A stretch of 64,000 nucleotides of DNA from Glossina fuscipes (GCF_014805625.2 NW_023998414.1:16660374-16724373); one strand, 5' to 3'. Shown: positions 50,157-62,094, counted from the stretch's first letter. Program-made: numbers and translations. The notes: generated by a model not told the origin, from the sequence alone.

Positions 50157-53100
50157 AAATCATTGCAAGATATTTTGTGCTCATAATAACTTTATGTTTG
50201 TTGAAATGGCCACCGCGTTATTGGCAGACTGTAGCAATAGTTTAAGAGAATCAACAACTAGTTCATCCAGCGATATGTTAACGTTAACTACGTCGGCGTC
50301 GTCGTGGTGCGCATTTTCCGTTTCGTCGCGTATACGTACGGTACGTTTAATTAGACCACATATGCGACGTATTTTAGTGGTTCCGGGTACGACACCGACC
50401 TTTGGATTTACTGTACGTGGCGGCAAAGAGTTTGGTACCGGCTTCTTTGTTTCCAGCGTGGATAGGAACAGCGAGGCAGAACAGAAAGGCTTAAAAGTAA
50501 GTGCTGTATAATATAAATGAATGATTGAATATATTTATGACAAGACATTAATAATTCTTTTCTTTTTTTGTTCGTATTTTTCAATACTTACGAAATCTAT
50601 GAAAAAAAAATGTGCTTAAAAGCAAAGCCTGCAATTAAGTTAAGTAATTAAGAAGAAACAAGTGAGAAAATTATGTTCGGTCGTGGCCGAATCTTGTATA
50701 CTTACTTGCCACCGTTACACTAGAAGAGATTGAACAAAAAAAAAAAAAAAAGACCAAACATTTATACTCAATAATATTGTGGGTGAGTTTCTCGTATCTT
50801 TGTAATGCAAGCTAAAGTACTGAGTGAAAAGAGAGTTCTCAGTTTATGTTGCATTCTGTCGCGTGTCCTTTGACCGATTTGCCCCCTTTTCAAGTTCTTT
50901 TGCAAATAGGAAGACGATACTCTCATTATAGACAGGCGGACATATGAACAGACAATAGAAATGGTCAGGCATGACAGAAGGAAGAAAGCGACATACTTAG
51001 GTGCAATCCGAACTGCACACTGGTCAAGATTTTTATACGCTTTATGGGATTTTTGAAGCTCACTTGTGGACGCTATAAAGGTATTGAATGAATGGGCGTC
51101 GCTGTTTTATTCCATTTTCATTCAGATCGGCCATCGAATATATGTTCAAATTTTTATAGGTTTATAAGTAGTGAACAAGAAACCCAATGTTTTTCTACTT
51201 GACAAACATAAGTCTCTTGATTTCACGAGATAACACCGTGCTGTGCGTTGTCTATATTCAATATGAAATCTGTGTGCAAAAATTTCCAATGTTTTTGCCG
51301 AATTTGAAATCGATAGCTTCATTTTTACCATAAACATTAATTATAAAGACGGACGGACATGCTTAAATCGATGCAGAATATAATGCTATACGTTGTGGGC
51401 GTTGAAAACGTTGCAAACATAATGAATATACGCCCCATCCTTCGGTGATTGGTATAAAAAAAAAAAAAAAGAAAAGGTGAATAAATACATTGTAGACGCG
51501 CAACATATAAGTGTATTGCAAGCGCAATGAATATAACTTATGCGGAGGGCATAATTAACCCGAGGCAACAACGTAACAACGCAAAGACACACAATTTTAC
51601 AAATAGTGTTAAATATTAGATTCCATTATGTGTATGCGTACAAAGCCTAAACGTCTAGATCAGGGATGGGCAACCTTTTTGATCAGCGGGCCAAAAATCT
51701 CGATTTTTATTAAAAATTCAGCATTCTGCTTCAATTTTCCTTCCTAATGAGCAAAAAAAAAAAAAAACAAAAAAACATTTTACATTTGCGCAACTGAGCC
51801 GATAGTGAACACAGACACTTTTCATTTGTACCGCTGTTATGTGTGAGCAAATTGGATTATTTGAAAATTGGACGTAGCGGGCCCGATTCGACGTCACGGC
51901 TCGACGCTTGCCCATACGTGATCTAGATGTAGGTTATGTGTCCGATTGACGCGTATCATTACGTGTTGCAGGCATTTCATGAAGCTTGATATGTCCGCAG
52001 CGGAGAACATGAACAAAAGAGATATATTTAAATAATTTTTAAATATTATCACGTCTCGGCAATTTCAATATTCTTCGATTTGTGGTAGATCGATGCACAA
52101 TTCGTTGTAACGTTGTTATTAATTCTTTACCGCACCCAATTGTGTGTGATGTATATGTGTAACTATCGTTTAAACTTTCATTTCATTTCACTTGTTTGTA
52201 GATTGGTGATCAAATATTATGCGTTAACGGTTTTAAAATCGATGACGCTATACACAAAGAATTTATGCAGCTCGTACTTAGACAAGACCGATTAGTGTTG
52301 AAAGTGCGCAGTTTGGGAATGTTGCCAGTTAAGCAGTAAGCAAAGGAAAATAAAAAATGGGCTAAACTTACTTTTTAATTATTTCACTCTTAACTGATAT
52401 CATTGTTTTAGAAGGGAAAACTCTGAATTGTATTGGAATGGTGTTAAGACGCCTGCGGTGTATAATGCAACACATCCGGAAAATTCATATCAATCGTCAC
52501 TTAAACGCGATAAGCGCATTTTAAGTGAGCGCGAGGTACATATTGTGCTGAATGTGGCACCAAAAACTAAGCTTGGTTTAGGGATATGCAAAGGCCCCGA
52601 GTGGAAGCCGGGTATTTTTGTGCAATTCACAAAAGAAAAAAGTGTCGCTAGAGATGCGGGGTTAAAGCCAGGCGACCAAATACTTAGTGTTAATAGTATT
52701 GACTTTGCCGATGTGTTATTTAGCGAAGCTGTCGCTGTAATGAGAAGTTCGAACAAGCTCGACATGATGATACGCACTAAAGTTGGTTGCGATCTCTTTC
52801 CTGGTGAGTCAAGCGGCTATAATAGCTCAGCGAGTTCAATAACCGGCGATCAAAGCCCTTGTTGGGGGGATGCGAAATCGAAGCGTTTGATTTCAGTTAA
52901 AGAAGAAGTCACACCCTTGACAACAACGCCCATTAAATCTTGGGAGAATCTTGCACAAACCGTAGGCAAGCAGGTGCTAACATCTGGCGCAAACGAAGAG
53001 CCAAATGTATACGAAACGAAAGCCGATGGCACAGAAGTTAATAAAACAATAATTAAGTTATTAGATAATGGGACGTTGATCAATAACAAAATGTTAGATA

Positions 53101-55711
53101 ACAATCCAAACGCAAGCATAAATGCAAACACAAGTACTACCAAACCATGGGACAGTGCTGCCACAAAAAAGGACGATACACTAAAGGCACCGCCGCCGCC
53201 TCCCCCACCCCTCGCAAATAATGATACCGATAATCGAGGACAATTTGAAATACAAACCGAAACGAAATGTGAAAAAGCTAACGACGAAGATTACAGTTGC
53301 AGGCGTTTAAAACGTAATGGCGGTATAGCGGCCACTATGCAGCGATATCAAAACCTAAGAAACACAAATACGAATATACCGTCACCGTTGCCAACCTTGC
53401 AAAAAGTTATTCATAAATTCCAAACCACCAGCACTAGTACTAGCGAAACGAAATCGGGCTTATCCAGTCTCTCAAATGCCATCTCTGAGGAATTGAAGAA
53501 ACGTAAGGCGGTAAGTGTTGTACAACGAATTTCTTCAGCAAACATATGATAAAAGCAATTTCGTAGAAGCAACAAACATGCCAACCGAATGAGACCGTCT
53601 CATCTACCGAGTTATCTAAAAGCAATCTTTGCAATCGACCTTGCAACATTAATCCTATGCCTAGTACGGAAACAGCGCTTAATATTACGCATCATATTAA
53701 TGGGTATCAACACAGTGCTTTCATCAATGAGTTTAAGGAGGCGCACAAGAGAATGTTTAAAAATGGATTTAAAGAGAATGATACATCGAAAACCGAGGTT
53801 AGTAAGATATGTCACACACACACACACGAATTCTAGAAATAAGTTGGAAATTATATAACCAAGTAAGTTCTCCGTGGAAGGAATCTTTTTTTTTTTTTTG
53901 CTTTTTTACCGACAGTTTTGGCGTCGTTTTATAAATTTCGTTGATGGGCATCAAATAAAGGAGTATTTTTCCTCTTTTCCTTTTTCCCCCGAAACTTGAA
54001 CTTTCCATTTGACTGACGGACATTACGACATCTACGACGAACATATGTAACATTTAATACGCTATTTTGGGCGTCACAAATGAAAGAACGATCTTAATAT
54101 ACGTTCACGATGTAATAGTGAATATTAATTAGTTTGTCGGATTAGTGTAGGTGAATTAAGGCATCCCCGGAAGCGAGTTTTATTAATCTATGTTATGTTA
54201 TCTATATTATTAGCTCTTTCTCTATCTTTTCCTGTTGGGTGTATTTGAAGTATGTCCATGATAGGTGCGAAAAAAAAGACGTAAAACGAAGGAATCATTC
54301 CGTCTCACTGGTAAATAAAAATATGGCGAAGAGAACATTGTTGGGGTGAAGTAGCGCAGTAAACTTCTTGAGACCAAAGCAAACTCTAGATGAAAAATAA
54401 AGATGAGAAGTAAAGAGATTCTCCAGCGCATTAATAAAAACAAAAACTCATGTCCTTGGTTTCCTTGTAACGCTTATATTAACCGATAACTAAAATATGT
54501 GGGCAACGTTTTGCGTCGTTCGCTTTATTATATTCAAAGGCCATCACAATTCTTGTAAATTGCATATATGACTGTTCGAAAATAATAACAAGAACAAAAC
54601 ACACACACACACACGCACACACGCACACGTAAGAAGCAACAAACGAGAAACTTCAACGTAGTAGCATAAATAGTGAGCGAACGTAAGCCTTCTGTAACGG
54701 TATACCTAAGCGGAGTCTTGTCATAGAGTAATAGGGATAGGAGCACGGTGGGTTGAAATCGAAACGGGCGGCATTCGGATGCTTTCCCATTTAACTAAAA
54801 AATGCATACACACATACACACATTTAATATCAGAGAATCGATAGAAATGTGATTTTCATATCTTCGTTATAGAGTGGTCAAGAAGGCGTCATTACTTCGG
54901 TTAACACAATTTCAAAGCAGCCCCAAAGGATTTCGACTAAAATTAGCAATAATCATTTCTCCTCTGAGGTAAGATTACAAGTTCAGCATTTTTAAAAAGA
55001 AAAAAAAATTTATACATATAACTACTTTTTTTTTTTGTTTCTCTTTTAAAATATATTTTGCAACTGTTTTTTAAACATTTTACTTTTCTTTTCTTTTTTT
55101 TTTTTTTTGTGCATTTACAACAGCTTTCGAACAATCCCCTTAGAGCTGAATACAACAACTCAGAAAGATACCCTTTTAATAGAGAAAAATGTAATGAATC
55201 ATCGTCGACGGGTAATGATGGTAAACTAGTTCGACAACAACAGCAACAACAACAACAACAACTTCATAAAATAAGTCATAATATTCAACATTATGAACCG
55301 TCCTTAAATAATATTAAATCAGTAGAGAATCAAAAGGCCATGCGAACGCATATGAAGCATGTTAGCGATTATGAGAATCAAACAATTCAACAGATAATGG
55401 GGAGAAGAGAAATCGCACGAGACGAAGTGTGCCATTTTAAAGTCGAAACGTTAAAGGACTCGCAAATTGAAAAACGAAATCACAATTATCAACATGAAAA
55501 AAGTCAGGAAAACTGCAAAGAGATTGATGTCAACAACAAACAACAACGAAACAAATTGGAAAATTCGCCGCCATTGTACGCAGCTATAAAGAAAAGCAAC
55601 TATCCGGTGGATTTGTCAAGTGGACCGGGAATTTTAAAAAACGGCAATCGTCTCAACACCAGCAATAATACTACGGCCAAACCCTTAGAGAAGTCCATCA
55701 AATTTGTTTAG
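50157..55711 (+). CDS. USH1C: Harmonin (USH1C) homologue, two PDZ domains
   Basis: A scaffold of actin-based protrusions that binds cadherin and myosin tails in vertebrates. Exons: 50157-50496 (Met in this exon at 50194), 52202-52335, 52412-53510, 53567-53797, 54873-54968, 55124-55711; from Met 50194 this gives 816 residues. PDZ1 about 49-140: TFGFTVRGGKEFG, GDQILCVNGF, ending VRSLGMLPVK, which matches harmonin PDZ1 VRHIGLIPVK. PDZ2 about 186-268: KLGLGICKGPEWKPGIFVQF, GDQILSVNSIDFADV. Then a low-complexity region with a proline run (APPPPPPPL), a block INEFKEAHKRMFKNGF in the fourth exon, a polyglutamine run (about 55237-55263), and a C-terminus ending EKSIKFV. The vertebrate N-domain is not visible; a candidate extra first exon lies at 44746. 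Whirlin is the main alternative, but its PDZ1 lacks the LPVK tail. AATAAA at 55764. Confidence 0.88.
50645..50970 (+). repeat. Near-5' portion of the dispersed repeat, in harmonin intron
   Basis: Starts GAAAATTATGTTCGGTCGTG then GCCGAATCTTGTATACTTAC, continues with CCTTTGACCGATTTG and CAAGTTCTTTTGCAAATAGG, and ends with GACAGGCGGACATATGAACAG. It gives the best view of the element's left half and links the 'start' copies to the 'GACAGACGGACA' copies. Confidence 0.7.
51120..51460 (+). repeat. Dispersed-repeat right half, in harmonin intron
   Basis: Contains AGACGGACGGACATGCTTAA then ATCGATGCAGAATATAATGC, then ACGTTGTGGGCG...TGCAAACATAATGAATA and CCATCCTTCGG. It supplies the right-hand end expected after the blocks at 50645-50970. 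Confidence 0.65.
51661..51920. mobile_element. hAT-type non-autonomous element with 8-bp target duplication
   Basis: 260 bp. The left end is CAGGGATGGGCAACC and the complement of the right end is CACGTATGGGCAAGC. Flanks are GTCTAGAT (51653-51660) and ATCTAGAT (51921-51928), an 8-bp target duplication with one mismatch and the central TA typical of Buster-like hAT elements. GCGGGCC near both ends (51686-51692 and 51877-51883) fits the common CAGGGGTGGGCAAC hAT end. No transposase is present. Confidence 0.85.
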
Positions 55712-55763
55712 GTTCCCAGCAGTAATTCGTTGTTCTATATACAATTTATTCTCTAATATGTGC

Positions 55764-55769
55764 AATAAA
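55764..55769 (+). terminator. Poly(A) signal of the harmonin gene
   Basis: AATAAA 53 nt after the stop codon. The convergent minus-strand gene ends only 265 bp further on, so the two 3' ends are close or overlap. Confidence 0.55.
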
Positions 55770-55976
55770 TGTAAAATTTAGATTAGAAATACTTTACAAA
55801 ATACAAAGAGTGCTTAAATTTTTCTTTTTTTTTTTTATGCTAAACAATATATATTTACATATAATATATAACATAATATAAATGACATTTTCTTAATTCT
55901 CAATTTATATATGTATATACATATAATAAAAGACATGAACATATGTATTTTCAAAATAGTTATTTTTATTTTTTTT

Positions 55977-58900
55977 TTAAAAACTACTTTGGCCACAACT
56001 TAAAGAGCATCTACTGAAAGAGAATTTCGGCTCGGGGTGTATTAACACTTGGCAACTTTCCTCTTCGGCTAATATATCGGTGCTGGAGAATGGCGATGAA
56101 CCGGATATATGAAAAAGAGGGGGATGTAAAAGTCTTATCGTCGATACGCGTTCACGCCAAGTATTCCAAAAAAGCTATGAAATTAATTTAAAAAAAAACT
56201 TGGCTTACACTTGTGCACAAACAACTTCATGTTTTTTCTTATTTACATTTTTATATAAATGTCCGCCGAACTCAAAGAACATTGGCTTATCCTCTTCCCC
56301 GCAGATGGTGATGCACATTATGTCCCTATTTTGTTTGCGAAAGAATTGCAATTTAACAAATTGCAGAGGTAACAAACTGACCAATTGAAACGTCTCGATC
56401 TCGGGATCTATCTCGCGATAGAGACAACTGTTTAAATCCGCGCAATCGTCAAAATCATCGCAACCGAATATCAGTTTTGTACGTGTAAGGCCTGTGCATG
56501 AAAATTTACAATAAATGCTTAAGTGATTCATTCATTCATTCATTCTAAAATATTCCAATTAGAATTGCTACCGATATGATATTGTCTTAGACCCTGGCCG
56601 CACTCTGTCACTTGCGTAAAAGGATTTTCAACAATTACAGGCTCATATATGTCATTATATTCCGCTATCATTACTTTTTGTATGCGAAACATATGTCTAT
56701 TATGTCGGCCGATACGCCCGAAGATCAGAAGTTTATGAGATTTCTCTTGTTTTGCTCCAAAAATAATAAAAAAAAAAAACACAAATACATAAATAAATAA
56801 ACAATAATAAATATTTTCAGGAATAAATAAATATTTTTTAAATCTCTCCGATATTGACAGGAATTCAAAATTTCCAAATAATGCTACGATATTCCGAATC
56901 AATCGGTAATTGAAATGAAGTGAATAAAGAATTTGAGAATATTTCTTAAGGAATAAAATGTCGATGAAAACATTTATGCTTTACCTAAGTACGGCGAAGA
57001 CAGCTGTTTATATGTACTACAATAGGTATAACGGTGCTGGACTGATACGTGATGCGTATAAATGAAAATATTATATTCTAGCTTTTATGCCTATCATCGA
57101 GAGATTGCGCATAAAATCTAAGAATTTCTTGTCAAAACGTTCTCTGAGCATTGCATATATCCTTGCTTAAAATTGAATGTCTGTCCACTTGTTGGTCCAT
57201 CTGTCCTTCTATGCGAAAGTGTGGCGTGAACCTTCTTTCAGTTACAAAAATCCAGATATGAAATCCATCTTCAAATTGAACAAAAAACATCATTGAAAGC
57301 TCTTTGCGGGCGGGCTTTTATTGAAAATGTGGCAAATTGCTTGATGAACACATCTCAAGTATACGCTGAAGCTATTTTCAGAAGCGAGAAAAAATTTCAT
57401 TTATTTTGTTTCTCATTATTTACAAATTACAAGACATCAAGCGATGAAAATGTCGTCGAGTAGACCATAGGCGATCCTATAGTACTGGCAGAGAACTAGA
57501 GGAAAAAGTCGGTCGCACTCAGCCAAGAGTAGTATATCGAAATATCATATTTTCGTTTTTTTTTTTGATAGAAGAAAAATCCTCGCAGCTGAGTATAATT
57601 TTCTCATTTGTGGTCAGTCTTGTCTACGAACACGCTATCGATTTGTACCCCCGAATATTACCCAACGGAAACGATTGAAAATGTAAATAGAGTTCACTTT
57701 TGGCGGATTTTCAAAGTTTTTCATAGCGGAAGTATTTGCATGCAAATACTCTCAGGCATAGGAAATAAAGTAACATAAGTAACTCAATAATGGGAGAAAT
57801 CGCGACATCGTATTAAAACGAATTTGCATTAAAAATACAAAGATAGTTAGTTCAGAGAACATTGTCTCAATCAAATTTTTATCATTCATTATGGGGCCCC
57901 GAATAATCACCTCTCGAAACCCCTTTCCGAAACGAAATTCTCAACGGTCGCCAGGAATCTTCTCTCTAGCCACGACATTCTTTACTTCTGCTATTTTATA
58001 AAAAACAATCAGGAGACGGGCAAGGCAAAAGCTACCAATACGCGAGAAGCCGTCATTGAAATGTAGCGCACCAGAGTCGTCTTTTTCGTAAAAAGGTCTT
58101 TTTCTTATTCAGCGTAGAAGCCCGCAAGGAGCTTGAATGAGAAGTGCGTAGCCAGCAGTATTTGGGGAGAAAAATTTCAACTAAATACTGCTTCTACGTT
58201 CTTATTGTACAGAAAAGTAGACAAAGTCCGTGTCGGAGGTGATATATGCATATTTGCATATAAGCAAAAAAGCAACAAAAAAAAAAAAAAGAAAAAAAAG
58301 GAGTTTATGATGTTCAAATGACTTTGACCGACTATGCTGCCGAATAGAACGATTTTTTAAGTCTCGATATACTAAGTCTCCAGAAGAGTTGGATTTATCA
58401 GAAATCACTATAGTACCCAAATTATGGAAAGTCGGCCGTACTAAAATGGCCTTCAAAAAAATTGTCTGTGTTATGGAATAAAAATGGGATCGGGAATATT
58501 TTGAGATGTTGAAAATACAACCCTGTAATTTTAATTCCGAGTCCGTTTGTCATTTTTCAAGTTCAAGAAAATAAGATCAGTTCGGTCAATGAATACTCAA
58601 ATATCAGTCAACTGTTCTATTCTTGCACAGAGGTTGCTTGGGGAATTATACACTAGAATCCGATCTATATAATTTGTAAGAGTTTTGCGTCTATCTAAGC
58701 CAAATAGGGGACGATCTTTGCCACATTGAAATGTTAAAATGAATCAAAGACCATTGTACGGAGATCATTTCGAAAAAATAAAGCAAACGACTATGTATAT
58801 GTGAAGCGAAAAATATTCAAGTGCACGCGTTTAGTGAGCAAGCGTTAAATAATCAACATAAACCATTTATAAAAGTTTTCTACCGTACTTCGCTTTAACT

Positions 58901-59986
58901 GTTAACACGAACCACTTTAAAAGAAGTAAATAAAATGATTACATAATAACGAGTATTGTGTTTTTATTTGTAAGACATAAGAAATTAGAGCCAAATTTGA
59001 GCCAAGCTGACCATGCTGACCACAATACTAACAACGCAGAGTTAAGGAAAAGTAAAAACCACTTTATCTTTATGTCTGTGCGCTCTCAGTCTTGATTTCA
59101 AAACTGTCGACACCGGTGTCTTCTCTCTATTTAGATGATTGCCAAACAAAGCTCTAATCACATTGCTGATGGAGGTACATATTTCACGACGCGATTCGCG
59201 ATTCATTACAATGTTATATCTCATCGGATTCTTTGTATTGTTGCGGTATTAAAAACAAGAAAACAAAAAACAGTTGGCTGACATGAAGACAGAGAGATAG
59301 GGATATAGATGGGTAGATATATGTAAAGAGACATATATTTACATCGATAGATAGGGAAAGAGAGAGAGAGAGAGAGAGAGGGAAAGGCAATTTGTGGATA
59401 TGCAAAAATTTCATGAGACTTTAATTTGCAATGAATAACTTGATACCCCATTGTAACTATGAAAATTTCCGAGAAAATTTCCATTTACATAGGTAAGTAA
59501 ATTTATACGTATGCTCTCCATATCCGTATCGTAGCGCATGTTGCTGCAAGTTTTCAAAGTATTTCAAAATTGATAGTAACACGAGCATGTTTAACTCTTA
59601 GTCTTTATCTATATTCAGTGGAGGACTGAGGTATATCAAATTTATGATTAACTTTGTAACTTCAGTCCAGGACGTCTTTCCGTTCGATTAGAAATATATT
59701 CAAAAACTCATGACGAGATCCCGAGCGAATTTTTTCGAATTGCGATTTTTACTCCCTTTTTAGAAAAGTGAATTTTAATCATATTGCGGACTGTATTGAA
59801 ACAGATGAAGACAACGGGCATGGTTGATTTAGTCGCAAAATCGGGAATAACTCGTATTTCTAATAATGTCATAGTCATCAAAAGTTTGGCATAAATATAT
59901 GGAATTAGGGCCACGCAAAACTATAGTGTAAAAAATGTAACGATGCTTGACTTACTAAGCCCGTGGGCCCGGAATACGCCCGCCAT
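55977..59986 (-). CDS. Small gene, possible GARIN/FAM71-like RAB2-binding domain
   Basis: Exons in transcript order: 59986-59956 (MAGVFRAHGL), 56754-56572, 56491-56211, 56174-55977. They total 693 nt (230 residues) with phase kept at each junction. The core reads KLLIFGRIGRHNRHMFRIQK, NPFTQVTECGQGLRQYHIG, ETFQLVSLLPLQFVKLQFF, PMFFEFGGHLYKN, LFWNTWRERVSTIRLLHPP. The last three blocks resemble the RAB2B-binding domain of GARIN/FAM71 proteins (LTRLLPLKFV...W..LI.LLRPP), which are Golgi and acrosome factors; this is from memory and modest. The third exon ends at a weak donor GTGTAA; without it the frame stops two codons later. The first exon is separated by 3.2 kb and is the least certain part. 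The gene converges on harmonin (265 bp between stops) and is head-to-head with the secreted gene. Minus-strand AATAAA motifs lie at 55970-55965 and 55750-55745. Confidence 0.6.
56755..59955. other. Large intron region with repeats
   Basis: Contains a short dispersed-repeat piece (57150-57215, minus orientation: GGACAGATGGACC...GTGGACAGACA) and an (AG)n run about 59352-59381. Other frames look accidental; no extra exon of the minus-strand gene was found. Confidence 0.4.
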
Positions 59987-60138
59987 TATTGTGAGTAGAA
60001 ACCCAAGGAAAAAAATAATGAGACATTTACATGAGTTGGTGAGTATTCAAAATTCGCCCCAAAGCGATAATACGTTTCTTATATGTTGTATAACAAACTG
60101 GCCTGACACATGAAGGAAGTCAAACCAAATTCAGTTTG

Positions 60139-60146
60139 TATAAATA
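60139..60146 (+). promoter_or_regulatory. TATA box of the small secreted-protein gene
   Basis: TATAAATA lies 71 nt before the ATG at 60210. A TCATTG initiator-like sequence at 60162-60167 is about 25 nt downstream of it. The other start codon of the divergent pair (59986, minus) is only 153 nt away, so this short stretch probably holds both promoters. Confidence 0.45.
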
Positions 60147-60209
60147 ACGCTAACAGTTAACTCATTGATAACGAAACCTCTTTCAAGGCGATTATAAAGC
60201 AAAATTAAA

Positions 60210-62003
60210 ATGAAAAAAATTCAACATAAACATTTACTTATTGTAATATTTTGGGCCCTTTTAACGAAAACAAGTCTTACCCTTCCAGCGCGTTCTCCCA
60301 ATTCAATAAACACCCAATCCGAAGGATTTCGAGTGAGCTGAGAATTAAAAAAGCAAAAAAAAAAAAAAGAAAACAAATATAAAAAAAGAATTTTGTTGTT
60401 TTTTTTTTTTTTGTGTTCATTCTGCGTAGATATCACTACTTCAGCCCGCTGAGAAGACTCGAGAGTCTGTTAAATTTGAAACCGAAGATATAGTGTCGAA
60501 AGTGTTGAGTATTTACGATGGAGCGCAAAAAAAACTGATCGACAATTCCGAGGTATTGGATTAAAAATTGAAATTTTGTGTTCTTGTGTTGTATTCAGAT
60601 GTGCCTTTGATTATTTATTCGTAAGCGACTACCTGTTTTGGATACCATCAAGGAAAACGAGAAGTATGGCAATAATGGCGATAAATTCGATGGCATTTCA
60701 AGGACGATCGTTAATGGTTATGAGGCATTTTCGAATTTTTTAAATACCTTAATCGAGGTAAAAATAACCAGTATTTATTCCCATCTCATATCATATCATA
60801 TAGGTATATACTATGCAATATAATAATCGAAGTGAAAAAAATCTACTGTAGGAAACTGTTATATATCCTCGAACGTTTCTGTTTGTAACACGAAGTCTTA
60901 CATTTTAGTTCAGGTTTATTCCTTTATTGTACATGCACCTGGAAAATCCATTTTGCCAGATGTCATGGGATGAAAACGCCTTTTTTTTAAAGGAGTTTTC
61001 GTCTTAAGTAAACCTGATCGTGAGTTCATCTTCTCTCTTAAGATAATTCGCTTAGGATCTCTTTGCGAATGAATTTAAGAAAACTAAATCGAAACGCGAT
61101 GATTTCACTGCTCGAACTATTGCAATGAAATACATTTGGATAGCTTCCGCTTTCCTGATGTCTTCGGCGTTTTTGCAAATTATGTCGTCGCATTTTTTGT
61201 GATTTCTTGCAAAGTTAAAATTTTATTAAAAATTTTCCCTGTAACAAGTGAAACGTCATAGTGGGCCACGGTCCGCCATTAAATACCCTACACCATACCT
61301 CGACAGCTGATCAAAGCACGTCAGCATTCTGAATTTCATGAAAATGTCGCAAAATTTTGCGGGCCGTACGTTGATCAAAAGAATACACGACGGACAGATG
61401 GACAGACAAGCTTAAGTCGATTCCGAAAATAATTCTGAATAGAACGGTATAATAGAAGCAGGGTCTACTTCAACCATCAGTGGCAACCGCTTTACGTGCC
61501 TTAATCGAAACTTACAATAATAGCAACTCTGGGGAGATTGTACTGGCGAGTGCGTGCGACGAAGGCGCTAAAATTACTATTTTCAACAATGAACTATTTT
61601 CAGCAATGAATTGATATCAAATCGATTACCTGTTGTTTACGGGAACTGAACATATTCTTTTAGATCGTTCGGTGATTGTTAAGGCAGGTTGAAAATTTTG
61701 GATATAATTAACGTAGGATTTTAGATACAGTGGTGTAATATGCCGGATGATATCTTGTTTAACAAAACTATTATTATATTACCTACGAATTGATCCCTAA
61801 ACTATCCACAAATGCCTCACTACAAACAAGATGAGTAAGGTAGTTTCTAAGAAAAAAAAAAAAACACCGATCGATAGAACTGTTTATGTGGAAGACTTAA
61901 ACCTTCATTTAATTTTCAGAAACCGAAGGAAATCGTGCGTTCCGTGTCGAAAGGAATTACAACTCAACTGGACGTTATTGGTGGTAAACTTATTGGACTT
62001 TGA
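60210..62003 (+). CDS. Small secreted protein, four short exons
   Basis: Not recognised as a known family. Exons 60210-60332, 60430-60552, 60626-60757 and 61920-62003 (41, 41, 44 and 28 codons including stop); every junction is phase 0 with GTGAGC, GTATTG and GTAAAA donors and GTAG, GTAAG and TTTTCAG acceptors. The 153-residue product starts with a signal peptide (MKKIQHKHLLIVIFWALLTK) with likely cleavage after the TSLTLPA region. The mature part is charged and helical, without cysteines: EKTRESVKFETEDIVSKVL, DGISRTIVNGYEAFSNFLNT, KPKEIVRSVSKGITTQLDVI, ending GGKLIGL. It is a secreted insect protein of unknown role. The last intron contains a dispersed-repeat copy (61255-61500). AATAAA follows at 62089. 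A minus-strand frame over the first exon is an antisense shadow. Confidence 0.72.
61255..61500 (+). repeat. Dispersed-repeat copy in intron of the secreted gene
   Basis: Begins AGTGGGCCACGGTCCGCCAT, TAAATACCCTACACCAT, later GCGGGCCGTACGTTGATCAA, ACGACGGACAGATGGACAGA, AGTCGATTCCGAAAATAATT, CTGAATAGAACGGTATAATA. It holds both the start and the right-hand blocks in 245 bp, an internally deleted copy. Confidence 0.7.
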
Positions 62004-62088
62004 ATCTCACATATACGTTTAGAGAAATGAAAAATTGTTTTTAATAAGTTTTTAAGTATTTTTAATGTTTATGCAAAAAATGAACAAA

Positions 62089-62094
62089 AATAAA
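62089..62094 (+). terminator. Poly(A) signal of the secreted-protein gene
   Basis: AATAAA 86 nt after the stop codon, directly followed by an A-rich run. Confidence 0.55.

Noticed and set aside
53589..53858. Plus-strand frame of 89 codons over the harmonin region
   Set aside because: It overlaps the true exon 53567-53797 in another frame; the exon frame has matching phases and a conserved-looking block.
59214..59484. Minus-strand frames with SLSLSLSL runs
   Set aside because: They are produced by the (AG)n simple repeat; no splice support or family match.
60281..60337. Minus-strand exon-like block reading LTRNPSDWVFIELGERAGR with good-looking splice borders
   Set aside because: It is exactly antisense to the first exon of the secreted-protein gene, which has a start codon, signal peptide, TATA box and phase-matched downstream exons.
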